A stretch of 40,430 bases of DNA from Streptomyces sp. CC208A (GTDB taxonomy: Bacteria > Actinomycetota > Actinomycetes > Streptomycetales > Streptomycetaceae), in NCBI RefSeq assembly GCF_030010625.1, contig NZ_JASCXN010000048.1:1-40430 (forward strand), given 5' to 3'. Every line of letters starts with the position of its first letter. Within the stretch, counting starts at the first letter, position 1. This document shows positions 21,900 through 30,234 of the stretch, piece by piece. Under the pieces are notes generated by a model. That model worked only from the letters and a program-made list of their open reading frames with translations. It had not been told where the DNA came from and searched no databases. A program made the translations under genes and the position numbers.

Positions 21900-22289
21900 T
21901 TGCCTCACCCCGTAACCGACCAGCTCGCCGCACGTCTCGAAAGCCTCTTCGGCCGCCCCCGGGCCGAGCTTGCCGCCATCGCCAGCACCGAACGGCCGAA
22001 CATGCTGGCCACCCTCCTCGACGCGCTGGCCGACGTCGAACTGGCAGAGAAAAACATCGAGTTCCAGCGCGAGCGGCTTCTTCAGCTCGCCGACCCGGGC
22101 CATGACATCGGCCCCGCCGCAGCCGGTCATCTCCAGGACTGCAGCCGCCGGATCGCCGAATCGGTCGCCACCCGCGACACCCAAGGCCGCTTCGCCTCCG
22201 CCGTGATGCAGAGCCTCCACCGCGCCCCCGCCCCCGCCGCAACGCCCGTCGCCCCGACGCCTGCCCCGGCCGCCGCGCGCACCCGCTGA
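21900..22289 (+). CDS. unknown small protein, third of three paralogues (129 aa)
   Basis: TTG at 21900 directly follows the previous TGA. The N-terminus carries ARLESLFGRPRAELAAIAST, followed by the helix LADVELAEKNIEFQRERLLQ and LQDCSRRIAESVATRDTQGR, then an Ala/Pro-rich tail ending AAARTR. The tail composition and Arg end recur in all three paralogues. It forms the last member of the coupled trio and precedes a tandem winged-helix gene by 32 nt. Function is unknown. Confidence 0.8.
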   Translation: MPHPVTDQLAARLESLFGRPRAELAAIASTERPNMLATLLDALADVELAEKNIEFQRERLLQLADPGHDIGPAAAGHLQDCSRRIAESVATRDTQGRFASAVMQSLHRAPAPAATPVAPTPAPAAARTR

Positions 22290-22321
22290 ACACCCGACCA
22301 CCACGTCTCAGGAGTACTCCC

Positions 22322-23167
22322 ATGCCCGCATCCGGCCTGCCCGCCCCCGCCTCCAGCGACCTCGACCTCGTGGTCCAGGCCCTGGGGACCATCGCGCCGA
22401 GGTGGAACGCCTGGGTACTGATGAGCCTGACGCAGCCCACCCGCTACTCCGACCTCAAGGCGACGATGCCGTGGATGGCTGACGGCCAGCTCCACCCGAA
22501 GGTCCGCGGCCTGCAGGCCGCCGGCCTGGTGCGGCGCACCGAGCACGGCCGCCGCCATGTCGTCTACACGCTCACAGACCGGGGCGCCGCGCTGCTGCCC
22601 GTGCTCGACCACTTCGCCGAGTGGGGGACCACCCATCTGGAGCGGCCCACCGTGAAGGACCCCGTCACCAAGGAGACGACGACCCGTCCGGTGGCCAAGG
22701 CCGAGGAGATCGAGGACGCCCTCGCCCTCATCTCCCCCCGGCACACCACCGCGATCCTGTGGGCGCTGCGCGACCGCGGCGCCGCCACTGCCGCGTCCCT
22801 CGCCACCTCCGTTCGCCCCGACGCCCACCCCACATCCATCTACCAGCCGCTCAATCGCCTCTCGGACAAGGGCCTCGTGACGCGTGACCGAGAAGGACGC
22901 TTCACGCTCACCGCCGCCGGCCGGGCCCTGGCGCCCTCGTACCAGGCGCTCACCGCCTGGGCCACCGGCCGGTCGTCTGCTCGTCCGGCGGCGCCGCGAC
23001 CCGCGGCCGTGCCCACCCAGGCCGCCTCCCAGGCCAAGGCCGCAGAGGCCGTGCTGCGTACGAACCCGGCGGCGCCCACGTGGAAGTCCGGTGACCTGTT
23101 CTCCCATCCGCCGGTCGCCCGCCCGGTCAAGGTGACGGCGGCTCCGGCGGGAGGTATGCGCCGGTGA
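22322..23167 (+). CDS. tandem HxlR-like winged-helix protein (281 aa)
   Basis: Two winged-helix domains are visible. The first (about residues 12-100) has the HxlR pattern: ALGTIAPRWNAWVLMSLTQP, YSDLKATMPWMADGQLHPKV, AGLVRRTEHGRRHVVYTLTD and RGAALLPVL. The second (about 115-210) repeats it: ISPRHTTAILWALRDRGAAT, SIYQPLNRLSDKGLVTRDRE, FTLTAAGRALAP. A Pro/Ala-rich tail follows. HxlR proteins are small DNA-binding regulators, usually one domain per chain; here two domains in one chain would give a pseudo-dimer. ATG at 22322 has AGGAG upstream. Its stop overlaps the next GTG by 4 nt. A good candidate regulator of element genes. Confidence 0.85.
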   Translation: MPASGLPAPASSDLDLVVQALGTIAPRWNAWVLMSLTQPTRYSDLKATMPWMADGQLHPKVRGLQAAGLVRRTEHGRRHVVYTLTDRGAALLPVLDHFAEWGTTHLERPTVKDPVTKETTTRPVAKAEEIEDALALISPRHTTAILWALRDRGAATAASLATSVRPDAHPTSIYQPLNRLSDKGLVTRDREGRFTLTAAGRALAPSYQALTAWATGRSSARPAAPRPAAVPTQAASQAKAAEAVLRTNPAAPTWKSGDLFSHPPVARPVKVTAAPAGGMRR

Positions 23168-23589
23168 GCGGAGCCGCTGAATCGCGGCCGGTGGTGGCGC
23201 TGGGGACGAAGACGGCCCGCGACGCCCTCGCCGCCCGCGGCCTCGTCCTCGGTTCCCACCCGCCCGGCATTGCTCTGGCCACGGTCGCCGGCCTGATCCG
23301 CCAGACGGCGGACAACGTCGACGAGGTGCAGCAGAGGCTGCTGCAGCGGGCCGACATGGCCATCAGCCAGCTCCAGTCCGTGACCCAGGGCCGCGACCGC
23401 TACCGGCACGGCTCCACCGACGGGCTCCTGCAGTCCCTCGGAACCGAGATCGACAGCCTCGTCGCCCGCCGAGGCGAAGGCATCCAGCTCCTGCGGCTGC
23501 TCACCAACAGCTACGCCGACCTCAACGGTGCGCCCAAGCCGCCCCCGGCGCCGTCCCGTCTGCCCTCTCCCCACCGTGGCGGCCGGTAG
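23164..23589 (+). CDS. unknown helical protein (141 aa)
   Basis: A helical protein with TKTARDALAARGLVLGSHPP, GIALATVAGLIRQTADNVDE, VQQRLLQRADMAISQLQSVT and a Pro-rich tail. The long polar helices could form a coiled coil. GTG at 23164 overlaps the HxlR-like gene's TGA by 4 nt, so it is co-produced with that regulator and might modulate it. No family is recognised and no motif suggests an enzyme. Confidence 0.75.
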   Translation: MSGAAESRPVVALGTKTARDALAARGLVLGSHPPGIALATVAGLIRQTADNVDEVQQRLLQRADMAISQLQSVTQGRDRYRHGSTDGLLQSLGTEIDSLVARRGEGIQLLRLLTNSYADLNGAPKPPPAPSRLPSPHRGGR

Positions 23590-23660
23590 ACGCTCCGTCC
23601 CCCTCCAACGGTTCATGACGGGTGCGTCGCGGCGGCACCGAACCCATCAGAAAGGCCCCG

Positions 23661-24407
23661 ATGTCCTCTTCCGGCCCCGCACCTGACGGGAGATCCCTTC
23701 CCGAAGTCGACTTCAGAATCGATGACTTGGATGCCGACGAACAGCTCTGTGACGACTTCCACCGCCAGGTATCCGTCACGCAGGACATGTTCGTACGCCT
23801 CGCCGAGCACCACACGGCCGACGGCGTGCACAGCTACCACGTCCTGTTCGACGGATCTGCAACCTGGGGTATCCCCGGCGCGCCGCAAGTGATGGCCGTC
23901 GTCCTTCGACGAGACCCGGAAAACAAGTCGTTCAGCTTCGAGCAGGTGCGACTGCCGCTACCCGCGATGGCGCAGTCCTGGCTCATCCACCGTGGCTGCC
24001 CACCCGGAACCCTCGACCTCGATCCCGAGGCCGGCCCACCGGCGGCGGACGAAATGACGCGCGCGCTGGAAAGACGTCTTGCCGGCTCCGGAGACCACTA
24101 CGCCATGGGCTACTCCTACACCCGCGACGACCCGGACGACATGGTCACCGTCGTGGCGCTGCGTGCCCTGGACGAGCGGACCCCCACTCCCTTCCGTGTC
24201 CTGGTCGAAGAGGTCGACCTCGACGCCTGGACCCACACCCTGCGCGAGGGAGGGTTCGCCACCAAGGAGGAGGCGCTGCGCTGGTGCGACGACCGCATCG
24301 CCGGCGAAGCTGCGCCCCTCCCGCCTGTCCGCCCGGCCGCCACATTCGCCCAGCCCACCGGCTTGCCGACGGCCCCCGCCGCACACCCGCCCGGCCGCTC
24401 GCGCTGA
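23661..24407 (+). CDS. unknown acidic protein (248 aa)
   Basis: A soluble acidic alpha/beta protein (RIDDLDADEQLCDDFHRQVS, HHTADGVHSYHVLFDGSATW, YAMGYSYTRDDPDDMVTVVA, LVEEVDLDAWTHTLREGGFA). The C-terminal tail is Pro/Ala-rich. No catalytic signature or membrane segment is seen. ATG at 23661 has AGAAAGG 6 nt upstream; the earlier in-frame ATG at 23622 has no such site. It lies immediately upstream of the MFS/ATP-grasp unit and may belong to the same transcript. Confidence 0.75.
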   Translation: MSSSGPAPDGRSLPEVDFRIDDLDADEQLCDDFHRQVSVTQDMFVRLAEHHTADGVHSYHVLFDGSATWGIPGAPQVMAVVLRRDPENKSFSFEQVRLPLPAMAQSWLIHRGCPPGTLDLDPEAGPPAADEMTRALERRLAGSGDHYAMGYSYTRDDPDDMVTVVALRALDERTPTPFRVLVEEVDLDAWTHTLREGGFATKEEALRWCDDRIAGEAAPLPPVRPAATFAQPTGLPTAPAAHPPGRSR

Positions 24408-24534
24408 GCACCGCCGACGAGAGCTGTGCAACGCAGCCGGCGCTTCGATGGCTGCGTACAGCCGCCGGGACGGCGCTCGCATTGGCACGCCCGGAGCGGT
24501 AGCGCCGCTCCTGATCCTCTCCGACGGAAGTACA

Positions 24535-25809
24535 TTGAACGACTTCGTGATCGCCGGCCCCCGGCATGCTCTGCCGCCCCAGCTGTCCCTGCTGCGGCGG
24601 ATCTACCTACCCCGTACGGCCGACGCCGCCGCCTTCGCGATGTCCACGTACGGCATCCCGCTGATCGTGCTGGCCACCACCCAGTCCGCCACCCTCACCG
24701 GCATCGCCTTCGCCCTCGAATGGGTGCCGCGTCTGGCAGCCTTCTCGCTCGCCGGACAGGTGGTGGACCGGCACGGCACCAAGCGCGTCTTCCGCATCGC
24801 CTCGGTCCTGCGTGCCCTGGTGGTCGTCGCCGCCGCCTTCATCCTGCCCACGCAGACTGGCGGCACGGGGGCCACCATCACGGTGATGGCGCTCGCCGCG
24901 GTCACCGGAGTCGTCACCGAGTTCTCCTACATCGCCGCCGAGACCGCCGGCGCGAGCGCCAGCAAGGACGCCGGCGACCGCGCCCACCGGGTGCAGTCCG
25001 TCCTCCTGGGCATCGACCAGACCGCCACCCTGGCCGGACCCGCGCTCGCCGGGTTCCTCCTGCACGGCATCGGCGTCACCGGAACCCTGCTGACGATGGC
25101 CGCCTGCTCGCTGCTCGGAGCCCTGCTCGCACCCTGGCACCGCGAGGCACGGCTCGTTCCGCCGCCGGCGCCCGCCCTCGCCGGGCTGCGCACCGGCTGG
25201 AAGACCCTCGTCTCCCTCCCGGCGCTGGCCTGGCTCATCACCGGCCTGACCGTCTCCAACCTGGCGACCGGCGTCCTGCAGGCCGCGGCCCCGGTCATCG
25301 TCGTGCAGCACCTGGGCCAGTCCAGCGCTGCCGTCGGCGTGATCTGGTCCGCAGCCGCCGCAGCCTCCCTGCTCGCCGTCGCGCTATGCCGCTTCGCGAT
25401 CGACCGCCTCGGCCTGTGGCCCGCCGGAGCGGCCAGCGCCGCCGTCGCCGCCCTGGCCGGGCTCGCCGTCTCCCAGGCCGGCGACTACACCCACTTCCTC
25501 GTCCTGACCGCCGTCCTCATGGCCGGCGAAGGAGGCATGACCGTCGTGCTGCGCACCCTGCGCTCCCGCCTCATCCCCGAGCCCGTCTTCGGCGCCACCC
25601 TCGCCGTGACGATCCTCGTGATGCTCATGCCCTTCCCCGTCGCAGGACTCCTCGTCGCCCTCACCCCCGCCACCCAGCTCGGCCACGTCCTGACCGCCTG
25701 CGCCGGTCTCCAGGCCGCCGGCCTGAGCGCAGCCTTCTGGCGCCTGCGCCGCGAACCCGCCATGCACACCAGCCCGGATGCACCGCCTGGAGCCCCCGAA
25801 TCCCCGTGA
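24535..25809 (+). CDS. MFS transporter coupled to an ATP-grasp ligase (424 aa)
   Basis: About 12 hydrophobic segments, with the MFS loop GQVVDRHGTKRVFR between helices 2 and 3 and a basic central loop (LLAPWHREARLVPPPAP). It resembles efflux carriers of natural-product and macrolide-export type, but the substrate is unknown. TTG at 24535 (LNDFVIAGPRHALPPQ) with GGAAG upstream is preferred. ATG at 24448 lengthens the protein by 29 residues without a ribosome binding site. Its TGA overlaps the ATP-grasp gene's GTG by 4 nt, strongly suggesting that the carrier moves the product or substrate of that enzyme. Confidence 0.85.
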   Translation: MNDFVIAGPRHALPPQLSLLRRIYLPRTADAAAFAMSTYGIPLIVLATTQSATLTGIAFALEWVPRLAAFSLAGQVVDRHGTKRVFRIASVLRALVVVAAAFILPTQTGGTGATITVMALAAVTGVVTEFSYIAAETAGASASKDAGDRAHRVQSVLLGIDQTATLAGPALAGFLLHGIGVTGTLLTMAACSLLGALLAPWHREARLVPPPAPALAGLRTGWKTLVSLPALAWLITGLTVSNLATGVLQAAAPVIVVQHLGQSSAAVGVIWSAAAAASLLAVALCRFAIDRLGLWPAGAASAAVAALAGLAVSQAGDYTHFLVLTAVLMAGEGGMTVVLRTLRSRLIPEPVFGATLAVTILVMLMPFPVAGLLVALTPATQLGHVLTACAGLQAAGLSAAFWRLRREPAMHTSPDAPPGAPESP

Positions 25810-27308
25810 CCCTCACCCCTCTCTCGCCGTTCAGCGCCGACCAGGCCCTGTGCGCCGCCTCCCTCGTCCGCAGCCTGGCGGACCGGCTCGCTGCCCTGCC
25901 CGCCGCCGAGGCGAACAGCCTTGCCGGCCACCTGCTCGCCCCGGGCGGCCTGGCGACCGACATGCGCCGCCTGCTGAACGCCGCCGCCCGCCACCACCCC
26001 ACCGAAGACAAGGACCACCTCCCCGTGACCGTCGCCCCGACCTCCCCGCAGCAGACCACCGGCCGCCCCACGGTCCTCGTCGTCGCCCCCGGCGACGAGG
26101 TGTACCGCGGCTACTGCCTCAAGCAGGTCGCCGCCGCCTACGACGTCGCCGTCATCACCCCGCAGCCGCTCACCTGGGAGGCCGACCACGTCGTCGACCA
26201 CGAACTCGCCGACCCCTACCAGCTCGACCAGCTCCTCGCCGCAGGCGAGGCGATCACCGCCCGGCGCACCATTGCGGGCGTCCTGACCTGGAACGAGCCC
26301 CTGCTCGTCCACACCGCCCAGCTCGCCGAGCACCTCGGCCTGCGCACGAACCCGCCGGCCGTGATGGAGAACTGCCGGGACAAGCACGCCACCCGCCGAC
26401 TCCTCGCCGCCCACCAGGTCCCCTCGGCGCGCTCCGGCCGGGTCCGCAATCTCCTGGAGGCCACCATCCTCGCCGAGGACATCGGGTACCCGGTCGTCCT
26501 CAAGCCCGCTGGCCAGGCCGGCAGCGTCGGCGTCATCCGCGTCGACAACAGCGAGGACCTCGCCAGCGCCTTCGACTTCGCCGCCGCAGGCGCCGGCCTG
26601 GACGGAGGCCAGAACAAGGACGTGCTGGTCGAGGAGTACCTCGACGGCCCGGAGATCAGCGTCGAGTGCGTCACCCAGCACGGCCACACCCACGCCGTCG
26701 CGGTCACCCGCAAGAAGCTCGGCTTCGAGCCCTACTTCGAAGAGGTCGGCCACACCGTCGACGCCACCGACCCGCTGCTCGACGACGTCGCCCCGATCGC
26801 CGCCGCCGCGATCCGCGCGCTCGGCCTCGACCACGGCATCCAGCACGTCGAGATGCGCCTCACGACCTCCGGCCCGCGGATCATCGAGGTCAACGGCCGT
26901 ATCGGCGGCGACCTCATCGGCCACCTCGTCCGCCTCGCCACCGGCCTCGACCTGCCCCGCATCGCCGCCGACCTCGCCTGCGGCACCAACCCCCGCCTGG
27001 AGCACACCCGCCTGCGCGCCGCCGGCGTGACCCTGCTCTACCCGGAGACCTCCGGCACCCTGACCCACCGCTCCATCGACCCCGACTTCGCCGACCGCAC
27101 CCGCTGGCTCGACCTCGTCCAGTGGATCGGCGCCGTCGGCGACCAGATCGTCCTGCCCCCGGACGGCGACGTCGACGTCGCCCGCGCCGGCCTTTACGTC
27201 GTCACCGGCTACGACACCGCCAAGGTCGAGCAGCGCCTCGCCGAGACCGCCCAGCACATCGCCCTCACCGTCCAGCCCGGTGCCGCGCCGGCGGAAGGCA
27301 CCGCGTGA
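25806..27308 (+). CDS. ATP-grasp carboxylate-amine ligase with extra N-terminal helical domain (500 aa)
   Basis: Residues about 90-500 form an ATP-grasp enzyme, which activates a carboxylate as acyl phosphate and joins it to an amine or thiol. Visible are the pre-ATP-grasp strand PTVLVVAPGDEVYRG, the lysine strand VVLKPAGQAGSVGV (Lys about 233, Gly-rich loop 237-244), the adenine hinge VLVEEYLDGPEISVE, and the Mg-binding end VEMRL and IIEVNGRIGGDL (Glu about 349 and 361, Asn 363, Arg 365). This is close to L-amino-acid ligases. The first 75 residues (ALCAASLVRSLADRLAALPA) are an additional helical segment not usual in the family. Coupled by GTGA overlaps to the MFS carrier upstream and a DUF317 protein downstream. 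Confidence 0.9.
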   Translation: MTLTPLSPFSADQALCAASLVRSLADRLAALPAAEANSLAGHLLAPGGLATDMRRLLNAAARHHPTEDKDHLPVTVAPTSPQQTTGRPTVLVVAPGDEVYRGYCLKQVAAAYDVAVITPQPLTWEADHVVDHELADPYQLDQLLAAGEAITARRTIAGVLTWNEPLLVHTAQLAEHLGLRTNPPAVMENCRDKHATRRLLAAHQVPSARSGRVRNLLEATILAEDIGYPVVLKPAGQAGSVGVIRVDNSEDLASAFDFAAAGAGLDGGQNKDVLVEEYLDGPEISVECVTQHGHTHAVAVTRKKLGFEPYFEEVGHTVDATDPLLDDVAPIAAAAIRALGLDHGIQHVEMRLTTSGPRIIEVNGRIGGDLIGHLVRLATGLDLPRIAADLACGTNPRLEHTRLRAAGVTLLYPETSGTLTHRSIDPDFADRTRWLDLVQWIGAVGDQIVLPPDGDVDVARAGLYVVTGYDTAKVEQRLAETAQHIALTVQPGAAPAEGTA

Positions 27309-28171
27309 CGTACACCCCGGAAGGAGACGTCTACGTCTCCCCGCGCTACCTCGCGGGACCCGACTGGTGCGCGGACGCGGGCTTCGTCCCCGTGAAGCAC
27401 TGGCCCACCGTCCACCTGGAGCACGGGTCCTGCCAGATGCTGATCACCTCGCCCGACCAGCGCATCCGCATCGGCTGGTACGGCGACGACTTCGACGTCT
27501 ACAAGATCACCGCCAGCGAGGACGCCTCGTCCCCAACTCGTTGGTCGGCCACCTTCAACGACATCTTCCCCACCGAGATCGTCGCCGCCTTCACCACCGC
27601 CCTCGAACGCGACTGGGAGGCACGCAAAGACCAGGACCCCTTCATCGAAGCACCCTCCCCGCACTGGGCGACGCGGGTACAACCGCTGCTCGACGCGGGC
27701 TGGCAGATGCAGCGGCTTCCGGGATCGGTCACCCTCGGCCGCAGCAGCCGCGCCGACGGCCCCTTCGTCGAGGTCACAGCCCCCGATGGCACCGCGGGCG
27801 TGTCCATCGACGTCGTCAGCGAAGACCTCGACGCGGAGACGGTGCTGCTGTGGGCCGGATCCGGATGGCACCGAGCCGAGGCCCGCTTCACCTCCCGCAC
27901 ACCCGCCCACCTGATCGCGGCCACCACCCAGGCCCTGCTCGACCCCGCACCGGTCCTGCGCTACCGCGAGCACCTCGCCCCCGAACTCGCCGCCCTGGCG
28001 AAGCTCACCCCGCTCACCCCGCCGAAGCCTCCGGCCCCGACCCCACTCGAAGTCCAGCGTGCCCGACGTCACACTCCCGCGATCACCACGCGCAGCGTCC
28101 CGCGCTGGAGCACCACCAGCCGACCACCCACGACCATCGCGCCGCCCGCCGTCCGCGCGGCACGCCGCTGA
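27305..28171 (+). CDS. DUF317 (SPDY) protein with two repeats (288 aa)
   Basis: The N-terminal domain reads VYVSPRYLAGPDWCADAGFV, then LITSPDQRIRIGWYG, which carries the SPD signature of DUF317, then FNDIFPTEIVAAFTTALERD. A second, more diverged copy follows (LDAGWQMQRLPGSVTLGRSS, VEVTAPDGTAGVSIDVVSED, FTSRTPAHLIAATTQALLDP). DUF317 is a Streptomyces-specific domain of unknown function, common on conjugative elements. The C-terminal 60 residues are Pro/Arg-rich. GTG at 27305 overlaps the ATP-grasp stop by 4 nt; this coupling to an enzyme gives the domain a rare functional context. Other copies in the window are at 34547 and 35233. Confidence 0.9.
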   Translation: MTYTPEGDVYVSPRYLAGPDWCADAGFVPVKHWPTVHLEHGSCQMLITSPDQRIRIGWYGDDFDVYKITASEDASSPTRWSATFNDIFPTEIVAAFTTALERDWEARKDQDPFIEAPSPHWATRVQPLLDAGWQMQRLPGSVTLGRSSRADGPFVEVTAPDGTAGVSIDVVSEDLDAETVLLWAGSGWHRAEARFTSRTPAHLIAATTQALLDPAPVLRYREHLAPELAALAKLTPLTPPKPPAPTPLEVQRARRHTPAITTRSVPRWSTTSRPPTTIAPPAVRAARR

Positions 28172-28184
28172 CTCAAGGAGACTC

Positions 28185-29018
28185 GTGGCCCTGCACGCCA
28201 AGGAGTTCTTCGACCAGCTCGAACTCCCTCTCCCCTTCGGCACCGTCGTCGGCGACGTCTACTACGCCAGCCCGACCGACTCGCCGATACGTCTGCGCAT
28301 CGAGTTCGCCCGCACGATCATGGACCGGCAGTACGACGGCCTGCGCCTGGCCGTCGTCCACGCCGAGCGCGGCACCCTCGACACCGCCCACCTCCGCTTC
28401 GCCGACCACGGCACCTTCACCCGCCGTGACGCCAAACTCGGACCCGGCGCCGCCCACGGCGTCATCCGCGACTGGCACAAGGACGGCCTGCCTCCCTGGG
28501 CCGGCGCAGACCTCACCGGCCTGCGCACCGCGATCCTCGACTTCGTCCAAGTCTCCTGCCCGACCCTCATCGCACCCCGGAGCTTCGCCATGCCAGGCCC
28601 GTGGGCCGACCGCTGGCACGACAGCCTCTGGGCGACCGACACCGTCGTACTCACCCGCCTCCACGAAGCGACCCAGGCCGTCCTCGACCTCGCCGAGGGC
28701 GGCACCTACGACGGCATGCCCATCACCGAGACTCTGCGCAACGCCCGCTACTACGTGATGGACATGGTCGGGCTTCCTCTGGACCAGGGCATGCTCGCCG
28801 AGGCCGCAGCCGTCACCCAGCTCACCGGCCGCCGTCTCGGCCCCGACACGGCCGACGCCCTCGAACGCATCGCCAGCATGCCGATGGACAAGCAGCGCGC
28901 CCTCGTCCAAGCCGCCTCCCGACGACACGCGGCCACTGCCACCCCCCTGTCAACGAGCCTCCCGTCCGCCCGTCCCGTACCGGCTCCCGGCCAGGCGCCG
29001 GCTGCCCGCTCCCACTGA
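28185..29018 (+). CDS. unknown protein (277 aa)
   Basis: A soluble alpha/beta protein: FFDQLELPLPFGTVVGDVYY, RLRIEFARTIMDRQYDGLRL, FADHGTFTRRDAKLG, GVIRDWHKDGLPPWAGADL and a helical C-terminal half (TETLRNARYYVMDMVGLPLD, ADALERIASMPMDKQRALVQ). I know of similar uncharacterised Streptomyces mobile-element proteins but no function. GTG at 28185 (LHAKEFFDQL follows) has AAGGAG 4 nt upstream, 13 nt after the DUF317 stop. It probably belongs to the MFS/ATP-grasp/DUF317 transcript. Confidence 0.8.
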   Translation: MALHAKEFFDQLELPLPFGTVVGDVYYASPTDSPIRLRIEFARTIMDRQYDGLRLAVVHAERGTLDTAHLRFADHGTFTRRDAKLGPGAAHGVIRDWHKDGLPPWAGADLTGLRTAILDFVQVSCPTLIAPRSFAMPGPWADRWHDSLWATDTVVLTRLHEATQAVLDLAEGGTYDGMPITETLRNARYYVMDMVGLPLDQGMLAEAAAVTQLTGRRLGPDTADALERIASMPMDKQRALVQAASRRHAATATPLSTSLPSARPVPAPGQAPAARSH

Positions 29019-29071
29019 CCTCCGCCCGCGAGGCGTCCCCCCATCACCTGACCGAGGAGAACTCCTTCTTC

Positions 29072-30097
29072 ATGCGTGCCCCCCGCCGCACCGCGGCCAC
29101 CGTCGCCGCGACCACTCTGGCGACCAGCTCCCTGATCTGGGCCCCGACCGCCTTCGCCAGCGCCCCCGAGATCCCGCCGGGCGCCGTCGAGATCACCAAG
29201 AAGGACCCGGACGGCACCCTGCTCGCCGGCGCCGCGTTCGCCCTGCTCGACACCCTCAACGGCACCAAGGCCCTGACCGGCAAGACGAACGCTGACGGCA
29301 TCCTGCTCTTCGAGGGCGTCCACCCCGGCACCTACCGCCTCAAGGAGACCGCGACCGGCAGCCCCCTCCACGACCTGGCCCCCGACCAGGACGTCATCGT
29401 CACCCCTGAGCACACCGCGAAGCTCACGATCATCGACACCTTCAAGCCCGCCGAGCTGCTCGTGAAGAAGACCGACAGGAAGACCGGCAAGCCCCTGGCC
29501 GGCGCCGTCATCAACATCACCCCCGCCACCGGCACCCGCACCGGCAAGACGATCACCCTGACCACCGGCAAGGACGGCACCGCCACCACCCCGCTCCCCG
29601 TCTCCTCCCGCAAGGGCACCGCCTACACCGGTACCGAGACCAAGGCGCCCACCGGCTACGAACTCGACGCCACTCCCGTCAAGATCACCGCCAAGCCCGC
29701 CGCGAAGACCACCGTCACCTTCACCAACACCAAGAAGGCCAAGCCCACCCCGCCGCCCACCACGCCCCCCACGACTCCGCCGACCACACCGCCCACCACG
29801 CCCCCGACGACTCCGCCGACCACCCCGCCGGTCACCCCGAGCACACCGCCCACCACACCGGCGACGACCCCGCCGACCACCCCGACCCCGAGCCGGTCCA
29901 CCTCCACCGCACCGGTGCCCCCGACCGACACCCCGAGCACCCCGCCGTCCAAGGGCTCCCTCGCGCACACCGGCGCCGACTCCAACGCGTGGCTCCTCGC
30001 TGGCGGGGGCCTCCTGATCGCGGTCGGTGGCGGTGCCCTGATCGCGGTACGACGGAAGAAGACGGAGGACGCGGCGGAGACTCCGACCACCGGCTGA
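29072..30097 (+). CDS. sortase-anchored surface protein with two Cna-B domains and LAHTG motif (341 aa)
   Basis: A signal peptide (basic MRAPRR, hydrophobic core, cleavage near AFASAPE) is followed by two Cna-B/SpaA-type domains. Domain 1 is GAVEITKKDPDGTLLAGAAF to about residue 125; domain 2 is LLVKKTDRKTGKPLAGAVIN to about 220, ending with the typical ETKAPTGYELD. Lys in VKKTD and Glu in ETKAPTGY are the usual isopeptide-forming pair. A Thr/Pro repeat wall-spanning region follows, then LAHTG (about 297-301), a membrane helix and RRKK. LAxTG is the class E sortase signal of Streptomyces. It is probably a covalently wall-attached adhesin, perhaps for mating-cell contact. GAGGAG lies 12 nt before the ATG. 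Confidence 0.92.
   Translation: MRAPRRTAATVAATTLATSSLIWAPTAFASAPEIPPGAVEITKKDPDGTLLAGAAFALLDTLNGTKALTGKTNADGILLFEGVHPGTYRLKETATGSPLHDLAPDQDVIVTPEHTAKLTIIDTFKPAELLVKKTDRKTGKPLAGAVINITPATGTRTGKTITLTTGKDGTATTPLPVSSRKGTAYTGTETKAPTGYELDATPVKITAKPAAKTTVTFTNTKKAKPTPPPTTPPTTPPTTPPTTPPTTPPTTPPVTPSTPPTTPATTPPTTPTPSRSTSTAPVPPTDTPSTPPSKGSLAHTGADSNAWLLAGGGLLIAVGGGALIAVRRKKTEDAAETPTTG
29757..29900 (+). repeat. Thr-Pro-Pro repeat DNA in the surface protein
   Basis: Imperfect tandem repeats of an ACC-ACG-CCC-CCG type unit encode (T-T-P-P)n, the extended spacer between the Cna-B domains and the sorting signal. Copy number is likely variable between isolates. Confidence 0.75.
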
Positions 30098-30163
30098 TCA
30101 GAGGGACCTGCCAGACGCCGAGGCGCAGGCACTCGGCACCGGTGAGCCCCTCCCAGCCCGAAA

Positions 30164-30192
30164 GCCCCGGGAACCATCATGGTTCCCGGGGC
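30164..30192 (+). terminator. strong hairpin terminator after the surface protein gene
   Basis: A perfect 12-bp stem (GCCCCGGGAACC and its complement) encloses a 5-nt loop, 67 nt after the stop codon. There is no long T-run, as is normal for Streptomyces terminators. It closes the rightward block. Confidence 0.85.
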
Positions 30193-30234
30193 CTTCGTCA
30201 TGTCTGCGGAGACCGTTCCCGCTCCGCTGCAGCG

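Noticed and set aside
25485..27257. Long minus-strand open frame opposite the ATP-grasp gene
   Set aside because: Gly/Val/Asp-rich antisense composition; the plus strand carries an intact enzyme.
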